Shown here in pieces: positions 50,335-58,717 of a DNA stretch of 64,000 bases. The DNA lies in contig CAWIOS010000013.1 of the NCBI GenBank assembly GCA_963837815.1, forward strand, positions 868,001-932,000, in the 5' to 3' direction. This stretch comes from Fen-1273 sp963837815 (GTDB lineage: Bacteria > Bacteroidota > Ignavibacteria > UBA10030 > UBA6906). A program made the translations under genes and the position numbers. Each line of letters begins with the position of its first letter. The stretch's first letter is position 1. The notes beneath the pieces were generated by a model, which was not told where the DNA came from, searched no databases, and was given only the letters and a program-made list of their open reading frames with translations.

Positions 50335-51639
50335 TCAGCGTCCGGCAGGCCGCCGCGTTCGCGTCTCGCCCTCCTGCGGGCGGCGCCCGGCGCTCCCGGC
50401 GCCGAGATGTGACGCGAATTCCGGGAACTTCGCGATCACGTGCTCGAAGCTCTCCTTGTCGAGCCTGTACAGGTCGCAGTAGGTGACGGCGCGTATTGAG
50501 GCCGAACGTCCGCGGTGCTCAAGGAGTGCGATCTCCCCGAAAAAATCCCCTTCGCGGAGCGTCGCGACAATCGTGGCCCCGTCGGTGCCGACGACCTCGC
50601 AGTGTCCGCGGGCGATGAAGAACATATCGGTGCCCGGCTCTCCCGCCCGGAAGACGAAATCGCCCGGCGTGTACACGACGGGATGCATGACGAGGGCGAT
50701 TTCCCTGATCAGGTCCTCCCCCGCCCCCTTGAGAAAAGGGACCTTCTGTATGATGTCCCGTTTCAGAAACAGGGAGACCTCCACGAGGAGCCCCGGCGGA
50801 AGCCCCTGGACGATCGACGTCTCGTCATAACCCAGGCGGTGCTCCCACACGTATCCGTAGTAATCCCTGATCCTGCGCTGCATCGCCGGGGGAATCTCCC
50901 TGGAACGCATGAACGCACCGAGTTTCTCCATGTTCGCAAGGTACCGGGTCCGCGCGGGCTGGAGGTTCCCGATGATCGTCGAGATGTTCGCGATCACGTA
51001 GCCGTACATCCCCACGCCGAATATCATCACAATCATGGCGTACACGATCTGGGCGTTGTTCGCGGGCGTGATATCGCCGTACCCGATCGTCGTGATCGTG
51101 GAGATGCACCAGTAGAGCGAACGGAGGTAGAGCGTCCACCTGTCGGCTCCCTGCGGGATCCCGCGGAGCGCCAGCCACCCGGTGGCGAGCCAGTGGACGG
51201 CGATGGCGAGCCAGTAGATGAAATAGACGAGGCGCAGCGCATTCCAGCGATGCAGATGCTGCGCGCGCCAGAGGCTCATGGCTTTCCCCACCCGGAGGAG
51301 CTTGAGGAGCCGGAGGAACAGGAGCCACGGTGGAACCGGGAGGAGATAGAAGGGGACAGCCGCGATGATGTCGGAGGCAAGAAGCCTCCGGCCGTACGGG
51401 AGCCCAGATCTGCGCGACTCTGCGGCATTGACCGCAATATCCGCCGCGAACAGGAGGGTCAGGAGTCCGTCCAGAAGAGCGGCATGAGGGATCAGGTCCG
51501 CGCCGAGAACGACGCGGAGCGGGGCGATGATCGCTCCGACCGTGACGAGCGCGAGGACAAGCGCGCTCCAGATGCGCACGGCCTGTCGCTGTTCCCCCCC
51601 CGGGAGAACGGTGCGGCTGAAGAATTGCGAATGCGCCAT
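50335..51639 (-). CDS. Six-helix cyclic-nucleotide-gated-type potassium channel
   Basis: The 434-residue protein has six membrane segments before residue 220, with an S4-like RLLKLLRVGKAMSLWR basic helix near 110-125. The pore helix and selectivity filter TTIGYGD are at 183-189. A C-linker (LANMEKLGAFMRSREIPPAMQRRIRDYYGYVWE) leads to a cNMP-binding domain near 305-420 with GDFFGEIALLEHRGRSASIRA, the phosphate-binding cassette pattern including the key arginine near its end. It is a prokaryotic CNG/HCN-like K+ channel. I use the ATG at 51639. Confidence 0.92.
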   Translation of the reverse strand: MAHSQFFSRTVLPGGEQRQAVRIWSALVLALVTVGAIIAPLRVVLGADLIPHAALLDGLLTLLFAADIAVNAAESRRSGLPYGRRLLASDIIAAVPFYLLPVPPWLLFLRLLKLLRVGKAMSLWRAQHLHRWNALRLVYFIYWLAIAVHWLATGWLALRGIPQGADRWTLYLRSLYWCISTITTIGYGDITPANNAQIVYAMIVMIFGVGMYGYVIANISTIIGNLQPARTRYLANMEKLGAFMRSREIPPAMQRRIRDYYGYVWEHRLGYDETSIVQGLPPGLLVEVSLFLKRDIIQKVPFLKGAGEDLIREIALVMHPVVYTPGDFVFRAGEPGTDMFFIARGHCEVVGTDGATIVATLREGDFFGEIALLEHRGRSASIRAVTYCDLYRLDKESFEHVIAKFPEFASHLGAGSAGRRPQEGETRTRRPAGR

Positions 51640-51653
51640 TCGGGAAGGGCCCC

Positions 51654-52100
51654 TCAGATGCCGACCTTGACAATCGCTTTGCGGAGAAGTCCGGTTCCTC
51701 CCAGCGGAGCGTGCGCATCCGACGGGAAAAAGAGGGCGAAAGCCGATCCCGTCACACGGCTCCACGCATGGGGCTTCTCGCCGTACAGTTCCACGTCCTT
51801 CGAGGGGTCGTACCGGGCGATCACGTCCGGGCATTCCGCCGCAGGCCTCCACCCGATCATGTCAGTCCCTTCGACGACAAATTGAATGTCAATGTACTTC
51901 CTGTGGGATTCGAGAACCGCCCCGTCCGTTCCTTTCCCCTCCTCGTTTGTGATCACGAGATACAGACGCTCCCCCTCGATCGGGTACCTGCCGGCGGGAA
52001 GCGACCGGAGATCCGCGCGCGCGAGCGCATCAAACGCCCGCGGGAAAAGCGGGTGAATCTGCGTGTACCGTCCTGATTCTTCGAGCCGATCGAGTATCAC
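51654..52100 (-). CDS. YhcH/YjgK/YiaL (DUF386) family protein
   Basis: The 148-residue protein is a single beta-barrel with the family marks DGAVLESHRKYIDIQFVVEGTDMIGW near 59-84 and FALFFPSDAHAPL near 120-132, which hold possible metal-binding histidines. Homologues act in sialic acid or uronate metabolism in some bacteria, but no such genes lie nearby. It is 14 bp upstream of the K+ channel gene. Confidence 0.92.
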   Translation of the reverse strand: MILDRLEESGRYTQIHPLFPRAFDALARADLRSLPAGRYPIEGERLYLVITNEEGKGTDGAVLESHRKYIDIQFVVEGTDMIGWRPAAECPDVIARYDPSKDVELYGEKPHAWSRVTGSAFALFFPSDAHAPLGGTGLLRKAIVKVGI

Positions 52101-52137
52101 TGAAGTCTCCGTTGATTCTGCATGCCACTGCTTCCCT

Positions 52138-53076
52138 TCACCAGCTCCCTGACGCGCCCCCGCCGGAAAACCCCCCGCCGCCCCCGGAGAACCCGCTGTC
52201 GGATGAGGAGGACGACCCGCCTCCCGACGACCAGGAGGTCCCCGATCCCGATGAGGTGCCTCCAGAGGAAAGGGCGCCGAAAAAGGGATGCGCGGAAAAT
52301 CTTGAGAGGAGGGCTTTTCCCCCCGCGGTCTTTGTCGTCCAGAGCCTGAACACGGGGACCAGAAGCGCGTAACAGCAGAACGCGGTCACTCCCGCGGTGA
52401 CGCCGATTATCGCCACCGGAAATATGAGCCAGAACGGGAGCAGGAAGAGGTACAGGAACCACGCCTGCGGACCGCGGATGAAGAGAGCGAAGAGCGTAAA
52501 GAGCCCTACGACGACGGCGAACAACGCCCCTGCCATGATCCTTGAGCCGCCGTCGAAGACCGCCGGCTCCTCCTCGGGAGGAGAATATGAGCCCGCGAGG
52601 GAGGCGAGTATCGCTTCAACGCCCGCAGTCACCCCCCCGTCATAGTCCCCCTCCTTGAATTTCGGGATCATCACGTTCCTGATGATGCGTCCGCACGTGA
52701 TGTCCGGGAGGTTCCCTTCGAGCCCGCGCCCCACTTCAATGCGGACCTTCCTGTCATCCCGCACGACAAGAAGAAGCACACCGTTGTCTTTTTCCTTCCG
52801 GCCGAGCTTCCAGGTTTCGGCCACGCGCATGGAATAGGACTCGACCGGCTCCCCCTCGAGCGAGGCGATCGAAAGTACCGCGACCTGGTCCGACGTGGAG
52901 TCCTCGTGAGCCTTGAGGAGTGCAGCGAGCCTGGCAGAGGTCTCCGCGGAAAGCACGCCGGCGTTGTCCGTAATCCGTCCGGTCAGAAGGGGGACGTCAG
53001 GCCCGCCGCGCGCGGCGGTGACAAGGAGGAGAGAGACGATGCAGGGAACGAGAATCCGGCTGAAAAGAGCCATCAT
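52138..53076 (-). CDS. TPM-domain protein with signal peptide and glycine/serine-rich tail (YgcG type)
   Basis: The 312-residue protein has a signal peptide (about residues 1-24), a TPM domain near 30-170 (GRITDNAGVLSAETSARLAALLKAHEDSTSDQVAVLSI, and an IRNVMIPKFKEGDYDGGVTAGVEAI segment), membrane segments near 182-240 and a final tail made of G, S, F and W repeats ending GASGSW. This is the common YgcG architecture, probably membrane-bound with its TPM domain outside. Its start overlaps the next TPM gene's stop by four bases. Confidence 0.92.
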   Translation of the reverse strand: MMALFSRILVPCIVSLLLVTAARGGPDVPLLTGRITDNAGVLSAETSARLAALLKAHEDSTSDQVAVLSIASLEGEPVESYSMRVAETWKLGRKEKDNGVLLLVVRDDRKVRIEVGRGLEGNLPDITCGRIIRNVMIPKFKEGDYDGGVTAGVEAILASLAGSYSPPEEEPAVFDGGSRIMAGALFAVVVGLFTLFALFIRGPQAWFLYLFLLPFWLIFPVAIIGVTAGVTAFCCYALLVPVFRLWTTKTAGGKALLSRFSAHPFFGALSSGGTSSGSGTSWSSGGGSSSSSDSGFSGGGGGFSGGGASGSW

Positions 53077-53735
53077 TCTTCCCTGATGCGGAGATTGTCG
53101 GGGAGCTGGTCCCTGTCCCCCGGCGAACGGCCGACGCCGTGTGCGGCGAGAAGCGCGCCGGAGCGCCGGATCCCCTCGACGAGACCGTCGGAAGGCTTCC
53201 CGGCCCGGATGGCGTCGACAATGAGGCGTATGATTCCGTGCCAGTCATCCTGGCGGACCTTCGCATGTATCCCCGAGTCGCCGATCACAAGGACCCTTCG
53301 CTCAAAAATGCTCAGGAAAATGAGTATTCCTGTCCGTTTCTCCGTCGCGAACACTTCCTCGCTCATGAAGGCTTCGGCGGCACGCTGTTCGACGCGCCGA
53401 TCCATCAGGTGACGACCGGCGAAGAGCCTCTTGAGCGGGGAGAGGAACCTCACCGCCAGCATCGCTGCGCCGCCGGCAAGGAGCGTCACGCCCCCCGTCA
53501 TGACCGGATCGTACCTGCTCCAGTCCCCCGTCGCGTACCGGAGATACGTCATCAAGACGAAGGCAACCGTCCCCGCAACGGCCCCTGCGCGCCACTCCGC
53601 GGCTTCGTAGTGGTCGCACCGGTCAACGACATACGGGACGATCTCGCCCGACGTGATCTTCTCCGCCTCGCGCACGGCGGCGGCGATCTTTTCCTGTTCT
53701 GACTTCGGGAACAAATCCATGAACCTGGGGGGCAT
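53073..53735 (-). CDS. Second TPM-domain membrane protein
   Basis: The 220-residue protein lacks a signal peptide. It begins with DLFPKSEQEKIAAAVREAEKITSGEIVPYVVDRCD, the TPM start, followed by two membrane helices near 50-64 and 78-95, then the rest of the TPM fold with KRTGILIFLSIFERRVLVIGDSGIHAKV near 133-160. Such YgcG pairs are usual in many bacteria. AGGAG lies 5 nt before the ATG. The longer open frame upstream has no family similarity. Confidence 0.9.
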   Translation of the reverse strand: MPPRFMDLFPKSEQEKIAAAVREAEKITSGEIVPYVVDRCDHYEAAEWRAGAVAGTVAFVLMTYLRYATGDWSRYDPVMTGGVTLLAGGAAMLAVRFLSPLKRLFAGRHLMDRRVEQRAAEAFMSEEVFATEKRTGILIFLSIFERRVLVIGDSGIHAKVRQDDWHGIIRLIVDAIRAGKPSDGLVEGIRRSGALLAAHGVGRSPGDRDQLPDNLRIREE

Positions 53736-53755
53736 GCGGTCTCCTGTGTCACCGT

Positions 53756-53784
53756 AATGTACCAAACGGAGGGACAATCTACAA
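53756..53784 (-). promoter_or_regulatory. Possible promoter of the TPM gene pair
   Basis: TTGTAG (53779-53784) and TACATT (53756-53761) are spaced by 17 bp on the minus strand, and the start codon is 21 nt after the -10. Both boxes are weaker than the best in this window. Confidence 0.45.
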
Positions 53785-53812
53785 GGTCGGGCGGTCGAGA
53801 GCCAGCTCCCGG

Positions 53813-54391
53813 TCAGCTGACCCGGGATGGCGGCGCTTCCCGGCGCTGCGGGAATTCCCTGAGGATCGAATAGCTGCAGCACTCCCGCGGTGCGCCGCCG
53901 ATGTTGGGAAACACCGCCCGTGCGAGCGAAGGCCCTTCGCGCGTCATCCCCGCCTTTTCGAGAACCCGCACCGATGCCAGGTTGTCGGCCGCGCAGACGG
54001 CCCAGATCCTGAAGACATCCGGCTCGGCTTCAGCCCACGCACAGACCGCTTCGACCGCCTCCGTGGCGAATCCCCTGTTCCAGCACGCACGTGCGATCAC
54101 GTAGCCGAGGTTGACCATGTACGCGTCGATGCGCGCTTCGATCATCCCGAGGAACGAACCGTCTTCGCGAAGCAGTATCGACCAGGCGAACGCGTTCCCC
54201 CCCTCCCAGTTCGCCAGCGTCCTGGCGAGAAATTGTTCCGCTCCGCGCAGGCTCCCGTCCGGGCGCCACTGAAGATAGCGGGTGACCTCCGGGTCGCCTG
54301 CGTACGAAGCGCAGATCTCGCGCGCATCGCCGGGGACGGGCTTCCGGAGCAGAAGCCGCGGTGTCAGGATCCGTTCGGGCGCCGTGATCAT
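53813..54391 (-). CDS. GNAT acetyltransferase (RimJ/RimL-like)
   Basis: The 192-residue protein begins LTPRLLLRKPVPGDA, the usual start of RimJ/RimL-like N-acetyltransferases, has VNLGYVIARACWNRGFATEAV near 92-112 with the acetyl-CoA loop, and ends with VCAADNLASVRVLEKAGM near 133-150. The substrate is unknown. It follows the second acetyltransferase gene by 50 bp. Confidence 0.92.
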   Translation of the reverse strand: MITAPERILTPRLLLRKPVPGDAREICASYAGDPEVTRYLQWRPDGSLRGAEQFLARTLANWEGGNAFAWSILLREDGSFLGMIEARIDAYMVNLGYVIARACWNRGFATEAVEAVCAWAEAEPDVFRIWAVCAADNLASVRVLEKAGMTREGPSLARAVFPNIGGAPRECCSYSILREFPQRREAPPSRVS

Positions 54392-54441
54392 GACTCAGAT
54401 CAACTCCTTCGCTTCCCGGCCGGGGTTAGGAAATCCGGCGC

Positions 54442-55278
54442 TCATTCCTTCAGCTCCCTTACCATCATCGCGCGCGTGTACGCCACGGAGAAGTGCTGGC
54501 GCTCGACATTGCGCTGCGAGGCGCTCCCGGGCTTCGTCAGCGTGTACGCCACGTCGCACCCTCCTTCAACGGCGCGCGCAAGGAGGGCGAGAATCACCGC
54601 CTTCTGCACCCCCCGCCTCCTGTACGAGGGGAGCGTGCTTGCGCCGTAGAGCGCGGCAACCTCCTCGTGCATCGCGAGCGCGCCCCCTCCGACCGGGCGC
54701 CCTTCCAGCCACGCGAGGTAACATATCGAATCGGGACGATGAAACAGGCTTTTCAGGACGAGCATGTTTTCGTCGGAAACAATGAGGTTTTCGGCGAACC
54801 CCTGTGCGACGGTCCCCGCCCAGAGGCTGTCCTCCGACGGCATGCATTGCTGGACCCTGAGCCCGTCGTCCACCGGGGGACGTTCACCCCCCTCCCTGAG
54901 CTGCCGCACGAGCATGTTGCTGAAGTCCCTGATCCGGTAACCCCGGACTCCAAGCTCTTCAATGATGGACGGGTCCGCAAGGGGGCAGAGATCGACGATC
55001 GTGGGGGAACCGCGGACTTCGAAGAATGCCTCGAGCCGGTCCATTTCGGGTCCCGTAACGGGCCCCTTCATCCCGAGCCCGGTCGCCTGCGTCAGCGGAG
55101 AGCCGACCCCCGTGAACACCGCGTATCCTCCCCCCATCGGCTCGGCCAGCGCGCCGGACTCCGGGTGAAGCTGCGCATGGATCTGGGCGGAGAGCACGCT
55201 CACCCAGGCATCGGTCGATTCGAGCCGCCGCGCCAGGAGAAGGTCGGCAACAAGCGGTCCCTTCTGCGCGTCGGGCAT
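54442..55278 (-). CDS. GNAT acetyltransferase with an N-terminal extra domain
   Basis: The 278-residue protein has an unrecognised N-terminal half (residues 1-120) and a C-terminal GNAT domain with the acetyl-CoA motif STLPSYRRRGVQKAVILALLARAVEGGCDVAYTLT near 218-252 followed by SASQRNVERQHFSVAYTRAMM. It starts at an ATG overlapping the protease stop by one base (TAATG), so they are coupled. Confidence 0.85.
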   Translation of the reverse strand: MPDAQKGPLVADLLLARRLESTDAWVSVLSAQIHAQLHPESGALAEPMGGGYAVFTGVGSPLTQATGLGMKGPVTGPEMDRLEAFFEVRGSPTIVDLCPLADPSIIEELGVRGYRIRDFSNMLVRQLREGGERPPVDDGLRVQQCMPSEDSLWAGTVAQGFAENLIVSDENMLVLKSLFHRPDSICYLAWLEGRPVGGGALAMHEEVAALYGASTLPSYRRRGVQKAVILALLARAVEGGCDVAYTLTKPGSASQRNVERQHFSVAYTRAMMVRELKE

Positions 55279-56339
55279 TACGGAGCGGTATGCGATGTCA
55301 GTGTCAGCGTCACGCTGTATCCCCGTGAAGCAAGATCGTTCCTGTGAGTCTCGATGAACTCCAGGACGGTTTCGACAGGGACCGCCTGGACGATCCCGTA
55401 CTCGATCTCCGACCGCTTCTGGACGTAGACATCGCCTGTGTACGGCGTCCCGGTGTCGTAGTCGGGCGTCCCCTCCTCCGCGGGAGGGGCGAGAGTGTAC
55501 GTCGTGCGCCCCGAGACGAGCTGCACGAGGCCGACGAGTTCGAAGTTCGGCACACCGTCCCTGACGGCAAGTGCGATCCCGCCGCTGAACCCCGGGGTGA
55601 GGACGGCGTCGACAAGGAACGATCCCTTCCTGTCCTTGTTCGGACTGCTCACGATCGCTTTTGTCACCATCTTGTGCCCCGTCGGGTACCCGAAGAGGTA
55701 CACGAACGTTCCCCACTCCAGCTCCTTCGCCCGTCCGGCCGGGTACTTGAAGACCCGGGGCTGCGGGAGAGGGTCGCTGTCAAACGTCTTCCCCAGGAGC
55801 ACCACGTCCTGTTCCCGGTCAATCGCGAGGATCTCGAGCTCTCCCCCTTCGGGAAGCATCGCGACATAGTTCGTCTGCCGTTCCTTGATGCTTACCGTGT
55901 GGACGAAGCCGGTCGACGCGCCCCCGGGGGTGAGGTGGAACGTGGTGAGTGTATCGGGGAATCCGACGACGTGGGCGCATGTGAGTATGACAACGCGTCT
56001 GTTCGCGCTGGCGAGGACCGTCCCGGTGCCTGACGCCTGGCTTGTCGCCATCGCGGAACGCGGCGCGGAGGATCTGAGGAGTTCAGCCGTCACGCCGGCG
56101 GGCCTGACCTGTTCCTCCGCGGCGAACGTGTACGTCCGGTAGTAGGCGATCGCGCTGACCATCATGACCGATTCGCCGATCTCCCCGAGCTCCGTCGAAC
56201 AGCCGCGGTACGGGAACTCCGAATCGTATTTCCCGTCCATGAGCTGGGGATAGACTTCGCGGTAGACGGACGGGCCGCATGACAATCCCGGGAGAGCCGC
56301 CAGGAGGAGGAAACGGATCAACAGAGGTGAGCGTTTCAT
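55278..56339 (-). CDS. Lipoprotein with a trypsin-like serine protease domain
   Basis: The 353-residue protein begins MKRSPLLIRFLLLAALPGLSC, a type II signal peptide whose cysteine 21 (LSC) should carry the lipid. The rest is a chymotrypsin-fold domain with histidine 123 in TCAHVV, an aspartate near 178 in DREQDVVLL and serine 252 in GFSGG. The GFSGG motif departs from the common GNSGG/GDSGG. No PDZ domain is present. GGAGA lies 7 nt upstream of the ATG. The target is unknown. Confidence 0.8.
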   Translation of the reverse strand: MKRSPLLIRFLLLAALPGLSCGPSVYREVYPQLMDGKYDSEFPYRGCSTELGEIGESVMMVSAIAYYRTYTFAAEEQVRPAGVTAELLRSSAPRSAMATSQASGTGTVLASANRRVVILTCAHVVGFPDTLTTFHLTPGGASTGFVHTVSIKERQTNYVAMLPEGGELEILAIDREQDVVLLGKTFDSDPLPQPRVFKYPAGRAKELEWGTFVYLFGYPTGHKMVTKAIVSSPNKDRKGSFLVDAVLTPGFSGGIALAVRDGVPNFELVGLVQLVSGRTTYTLAPPAEEGTPDYDTGTPYTGDVYVQKRSEIEYGIVQAVPVETVLEFIETHRNDLASRGYSVTLTLTSHTAP

Positions 56340-56364
56340 TGGGAATTCTCCGGATGGTGCAGCC

Positions 56365-57297
56365 CTACCGCCCCGACAGCAGTTCTTCCTCGGTGTATCC
56401 CGCCATTTCCTTGAGAGTCCGTATCTCGCCGCGCGTGAGGCTGCGCGTCCCTCCCCGCGCAAGTCCCTCCTTCGTCACCGGCCCGTAGGCGACCCTGTCG
56501 AGCTTCAGGACGTCGTACCCCAGGAATTCGAACATCCGCCTCACCTGGCGGTTTCGCCCTTCGTGGATCGTGATCCCGATCTCCTTCCCGCGCCCCTGCG
56601 GGATATACTGCACCTCGGCCGGGGCGGTCTGCCCGTCCTCGAGCTCGATGCCGCTCCGCAGGCGCGCCAGGTCGGCCTGTGAGAGCGCCCGGTCGCAGGA
56701 CACCCTGTACGATTTCGGGACGTGGAACCTGGGGTGCATCAGCCGGTGGGCGAATCCCCCGTCGTTCGTCAGGAGGAGGACGCCGGTCGTGTTCCGGTCG
56801 AGCCTCCCCACGGGGTACACGCGCTCGCGGGTGCGGACCATGCTCATGACGGTCGTCCGGCCCCGCTCGTCGCTCAGCGTCGAGATGCTGTCCTTCGGTT
56901 TGTTGAGAACAAGGTACAGGTGACCCTGCACCGGGAGGGCCTGCGTCCCGCCGACGAACACTCTATCGCGCGCGGGATCGACGCGCGTGGCGAGATCGCG
57001 GACGACCGCGTGGTTGATCTCCACTTTTCCCGCCAGCACGAGCTCCTCCGCCTTGCGGCGGGAGGTTATTCCGCACATGCTGAGAAACCTGTTGATACGG
57101 ATTGGTCCCGGCTGCGCGACAACAGGGAAGTTCCCCGGCATATGCACCGCCACGGGTTTTCCCTTCCCCGGCCCATGCGCCACGGCGGGTTTCCCTTTCC
57201 CCGCCCTGCGGACCGGGGCGGGTCTCCCCTTCCCCGGCACGCGCCCGGGCTTCACGCGCGGGCCGCCCGTCATTTTCCGTCGGCGCTCAGGAGACAT
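56365..57297 (-). CDS. rluB: RluB/RsuA-type pseudouridine synthase with basic N-terminal extension
   Basis: The 310-residue protein has an S4 domain (IRINRFLSMCGITSRRKAEELVLAGKVEIN near 64-93), a catalytic domain with VYPVGRLDRNTTGVLLLTNDG near 160-180 holding the active aspartate and VPKSYRVSC near 193-201, and the TIHEGRNRQVRRMFEFLG motif near 242-259. The first 60 residues are an extension of basic GKGKP-like repeats, unusual for the core family. I use the ATG at 57297, overlapping scpB. Confidence 0.93.
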   Translation of the reverse strand: MSPERRRKMTGGPRVKPGRVPGKGRPAPVRRAGKGKPAVAHGPGKGKPVAVHMPGNFPVVAQPGPIRINRFLSMCGITSRRKAEELVLAGKVEINHAVVRDLATRVDPARDRVFVGGTQALPVQGHLYLVLNKPKDSISTLSDERGRTTVMSMVRTRERVYPVGRLDRNTTGVLLLTNDGGFAHRLMHPRFHVPKSYRVSCDRALSQADLARLRSGIELEDGQTAPAEVQYIPQGRGKEIGITIHEGRNRQVRRMFEFLGYDVLKLDRVAYGPVTKEGLARGGTRSLTRGEIRTLKEMAGYTEEELLSGR

Positions 57298-57988
57298 CCC
57301 CGCCCCCGTCCGCTCCTTCCTCTTCGGTGCTCCCGGCTTCGTCTCCGGCCTCCGCACGTCGTTTCGCCTCAAGCTCCTGCAGCATGCGTTTTTCCACTTC
57401 GAACTCCGCCTCCGCCATAAGTTCATCGATCTCCCGGGGCTTCGGCAGTTCCGAGAGGTCATTCACGCCGAAATGTTTCAGGAATTCCTTCGTCGTCCCG
57501 TACAGGAGCGGCCGTCCCGGGGTGGCCGCCCGCCCGACAATGGCGACAAGGCTCCTCTCGAGAAGCGTGTGCAGCACGTAGTCGGCGTTCACGCCCCGTA
57601 TCGTCTCGATCTCCGGCTTTGTCACCGGCTGCTTGTATGCGATCACGGCGAGCGTCTCGAGTGCCGACAGGGAGAGCTTCCGCCTGGACTTCTCCCTGAG
57701 CATCTTGCCGAGCCAGGGGGCGAACTCCGGTCTCGTCGCGAACTGGTACCCCCCCGCCACCCTGACGATCCGCACCGTCCGCCCGGTCCGCTCGAATTCT
57801 CCGTTGAGCTGTTCGATCAGGGAAAGCACCTCGTCCGGTGTGACGGATGACGGCTTCTCCCCCTCGTCGAGGATCCCGAAGATCTCGATCACCTGACGCA
57901 CCGTCAGCGGCTCATCGGTGGCAAAGAGGAGCGCCTCGATGATCTCCTTCGTCCCGGGCGGGTTTCCCGTCGGCTCTTCCGCGCTCAT
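57287..57988 (-). CDS. scpB: Segregation and condensation protein B
   Basis: ScpB joins ScpA and SMC in chromosome condensation. The 233-residue protein has two winged-helix domains: IIEALLFATDEPLTVRQVIEIFG near 15-37 and LSALETLAVIAYKQPVTKPEIETIRGVN near 112-139 with YGTTKEFLKHFGV near 168-180, and a variable acidic tail. It overlaps scpA by 4 bp (ATGA) and rluB by 11 bp. Confidence 0.95.
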   Translation of the reverse strand: MSAEEPTGNPPGTKEIIEALLFATDEPLTVRQVIEIFGILDEGEKPSSVTPDEVLSLIEQLNGEFERTGRTVRIVRVAGGYQFATRPEFAPWLGKMLREKSRRKLSLSALETLAVIAYKQPVTKPEIETIRGVNADYVLHTLLERSLVAIVGRAATPGRPLLYGTTKEFLKHFGVNDLSELPKPREIDELMAEAEFEVEKRMLQELEAKRRAEAGDEAGSTEEEGADGGGDVS

Positions 57989-58707
57989 GCCGCAACCAGG
58001 CTGATCGCAACGTCGTCGCCGGCCGCAGATGCCGCCAGCGCGATGACTTTGTTCTTCGTCAGCTCAAGAAGCGCGATCACGGTGACGATGATCCGCACCT
58101 TTTCGGTCATGTGTGCCACGAGCGTGAGAAGCGTCGTCGCGCCCCGGACACGGAGAAAATCCAGGACGAAGCTCATCTGCTCGTCCACCGACACGTTGGA
58201 GAGGGCGACCTCGTGCACAACCTTCCGGGGCATGTGGTCCATCGCGCTCTTGAATGCCGCGATGAGATTGAACAGCGACACGTCGGCCAGCGTCTCCCCG
58301 GTCCCGGCCTCGGGCTGTTCGTGCGCGTCCGCGGCGAAGAATTTCCTGTAGTACACTTTCCGCTGCTCCTCTTCCATGCTCCCCATGTTCTGGGCGAGCT
58401 CCTTGAATTTCTTGTACTCCATCAGCCGCCGGACGAGCTCGGCCCTCGGGTCTTCTTCGTCTTCCGCGTTCTCGTCGCGCGGCAGGAGCATCCTCACCTT
58501 GATCTGCATCAGCGTCGCCGCCATGACGATGAAATCCCCGGCGATTTCCAGGTCGAGCTGCGCCATCACGTGAAGGTATTCGAGGAACTCCTGCGTGATC
58601 CTCGCGATGGGAATGTTCTCGATCTCCAGCTCGTCCCTCTTGATGAAAAAGAGGAGGAGGTCGAGCGGACCTTCGAAATCTGTGAGCCTGACCCTGTACA
58701 CCGTCAT
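57985..58707 (-). CDS. scpA: Segregation and condensation protein A
   Basis: ScpA is the kleisin partner of SMC. The 240-residue protein begins MTVYRVRLTDFEGPLDLLLFFIKRDELEIENIPIARIT, the ScpA N-terminal helix set, followed by ATLMQIKVRMLLPR near 70-83 and a C-terminal region with FLRVRGATTLLTLVAHMTEKVRIIVTVIALLELTKN. A GGGGG ribosome site precedes the ATG at 58707. It lies 10 bp after trpS. Confidence 0.95.
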   Translation of the reverse strand: MTVYRVRLTDFEGPLDLLLFFIKRDELEIENIPIARITQEFLEYLHVMAQLDLEIAGDFIVMAATLMQIKVRMLLPRDENAEDEEDPRAELVRRLMEYKKFKELAQNMGSMEEEQRKVYYRKFFAADAHEQPEAGTGETLADVSLFNLIAAFKSAMDHMPRKVVHEVALSNVSVDEQMSFVLDFLRVRGATTLLTLVAHMTEKVRIIVTVIALLELTKNKVIALAASAAGDDVAISLVAA

Positions 58708-58717
58708 CGTCCCCCTG

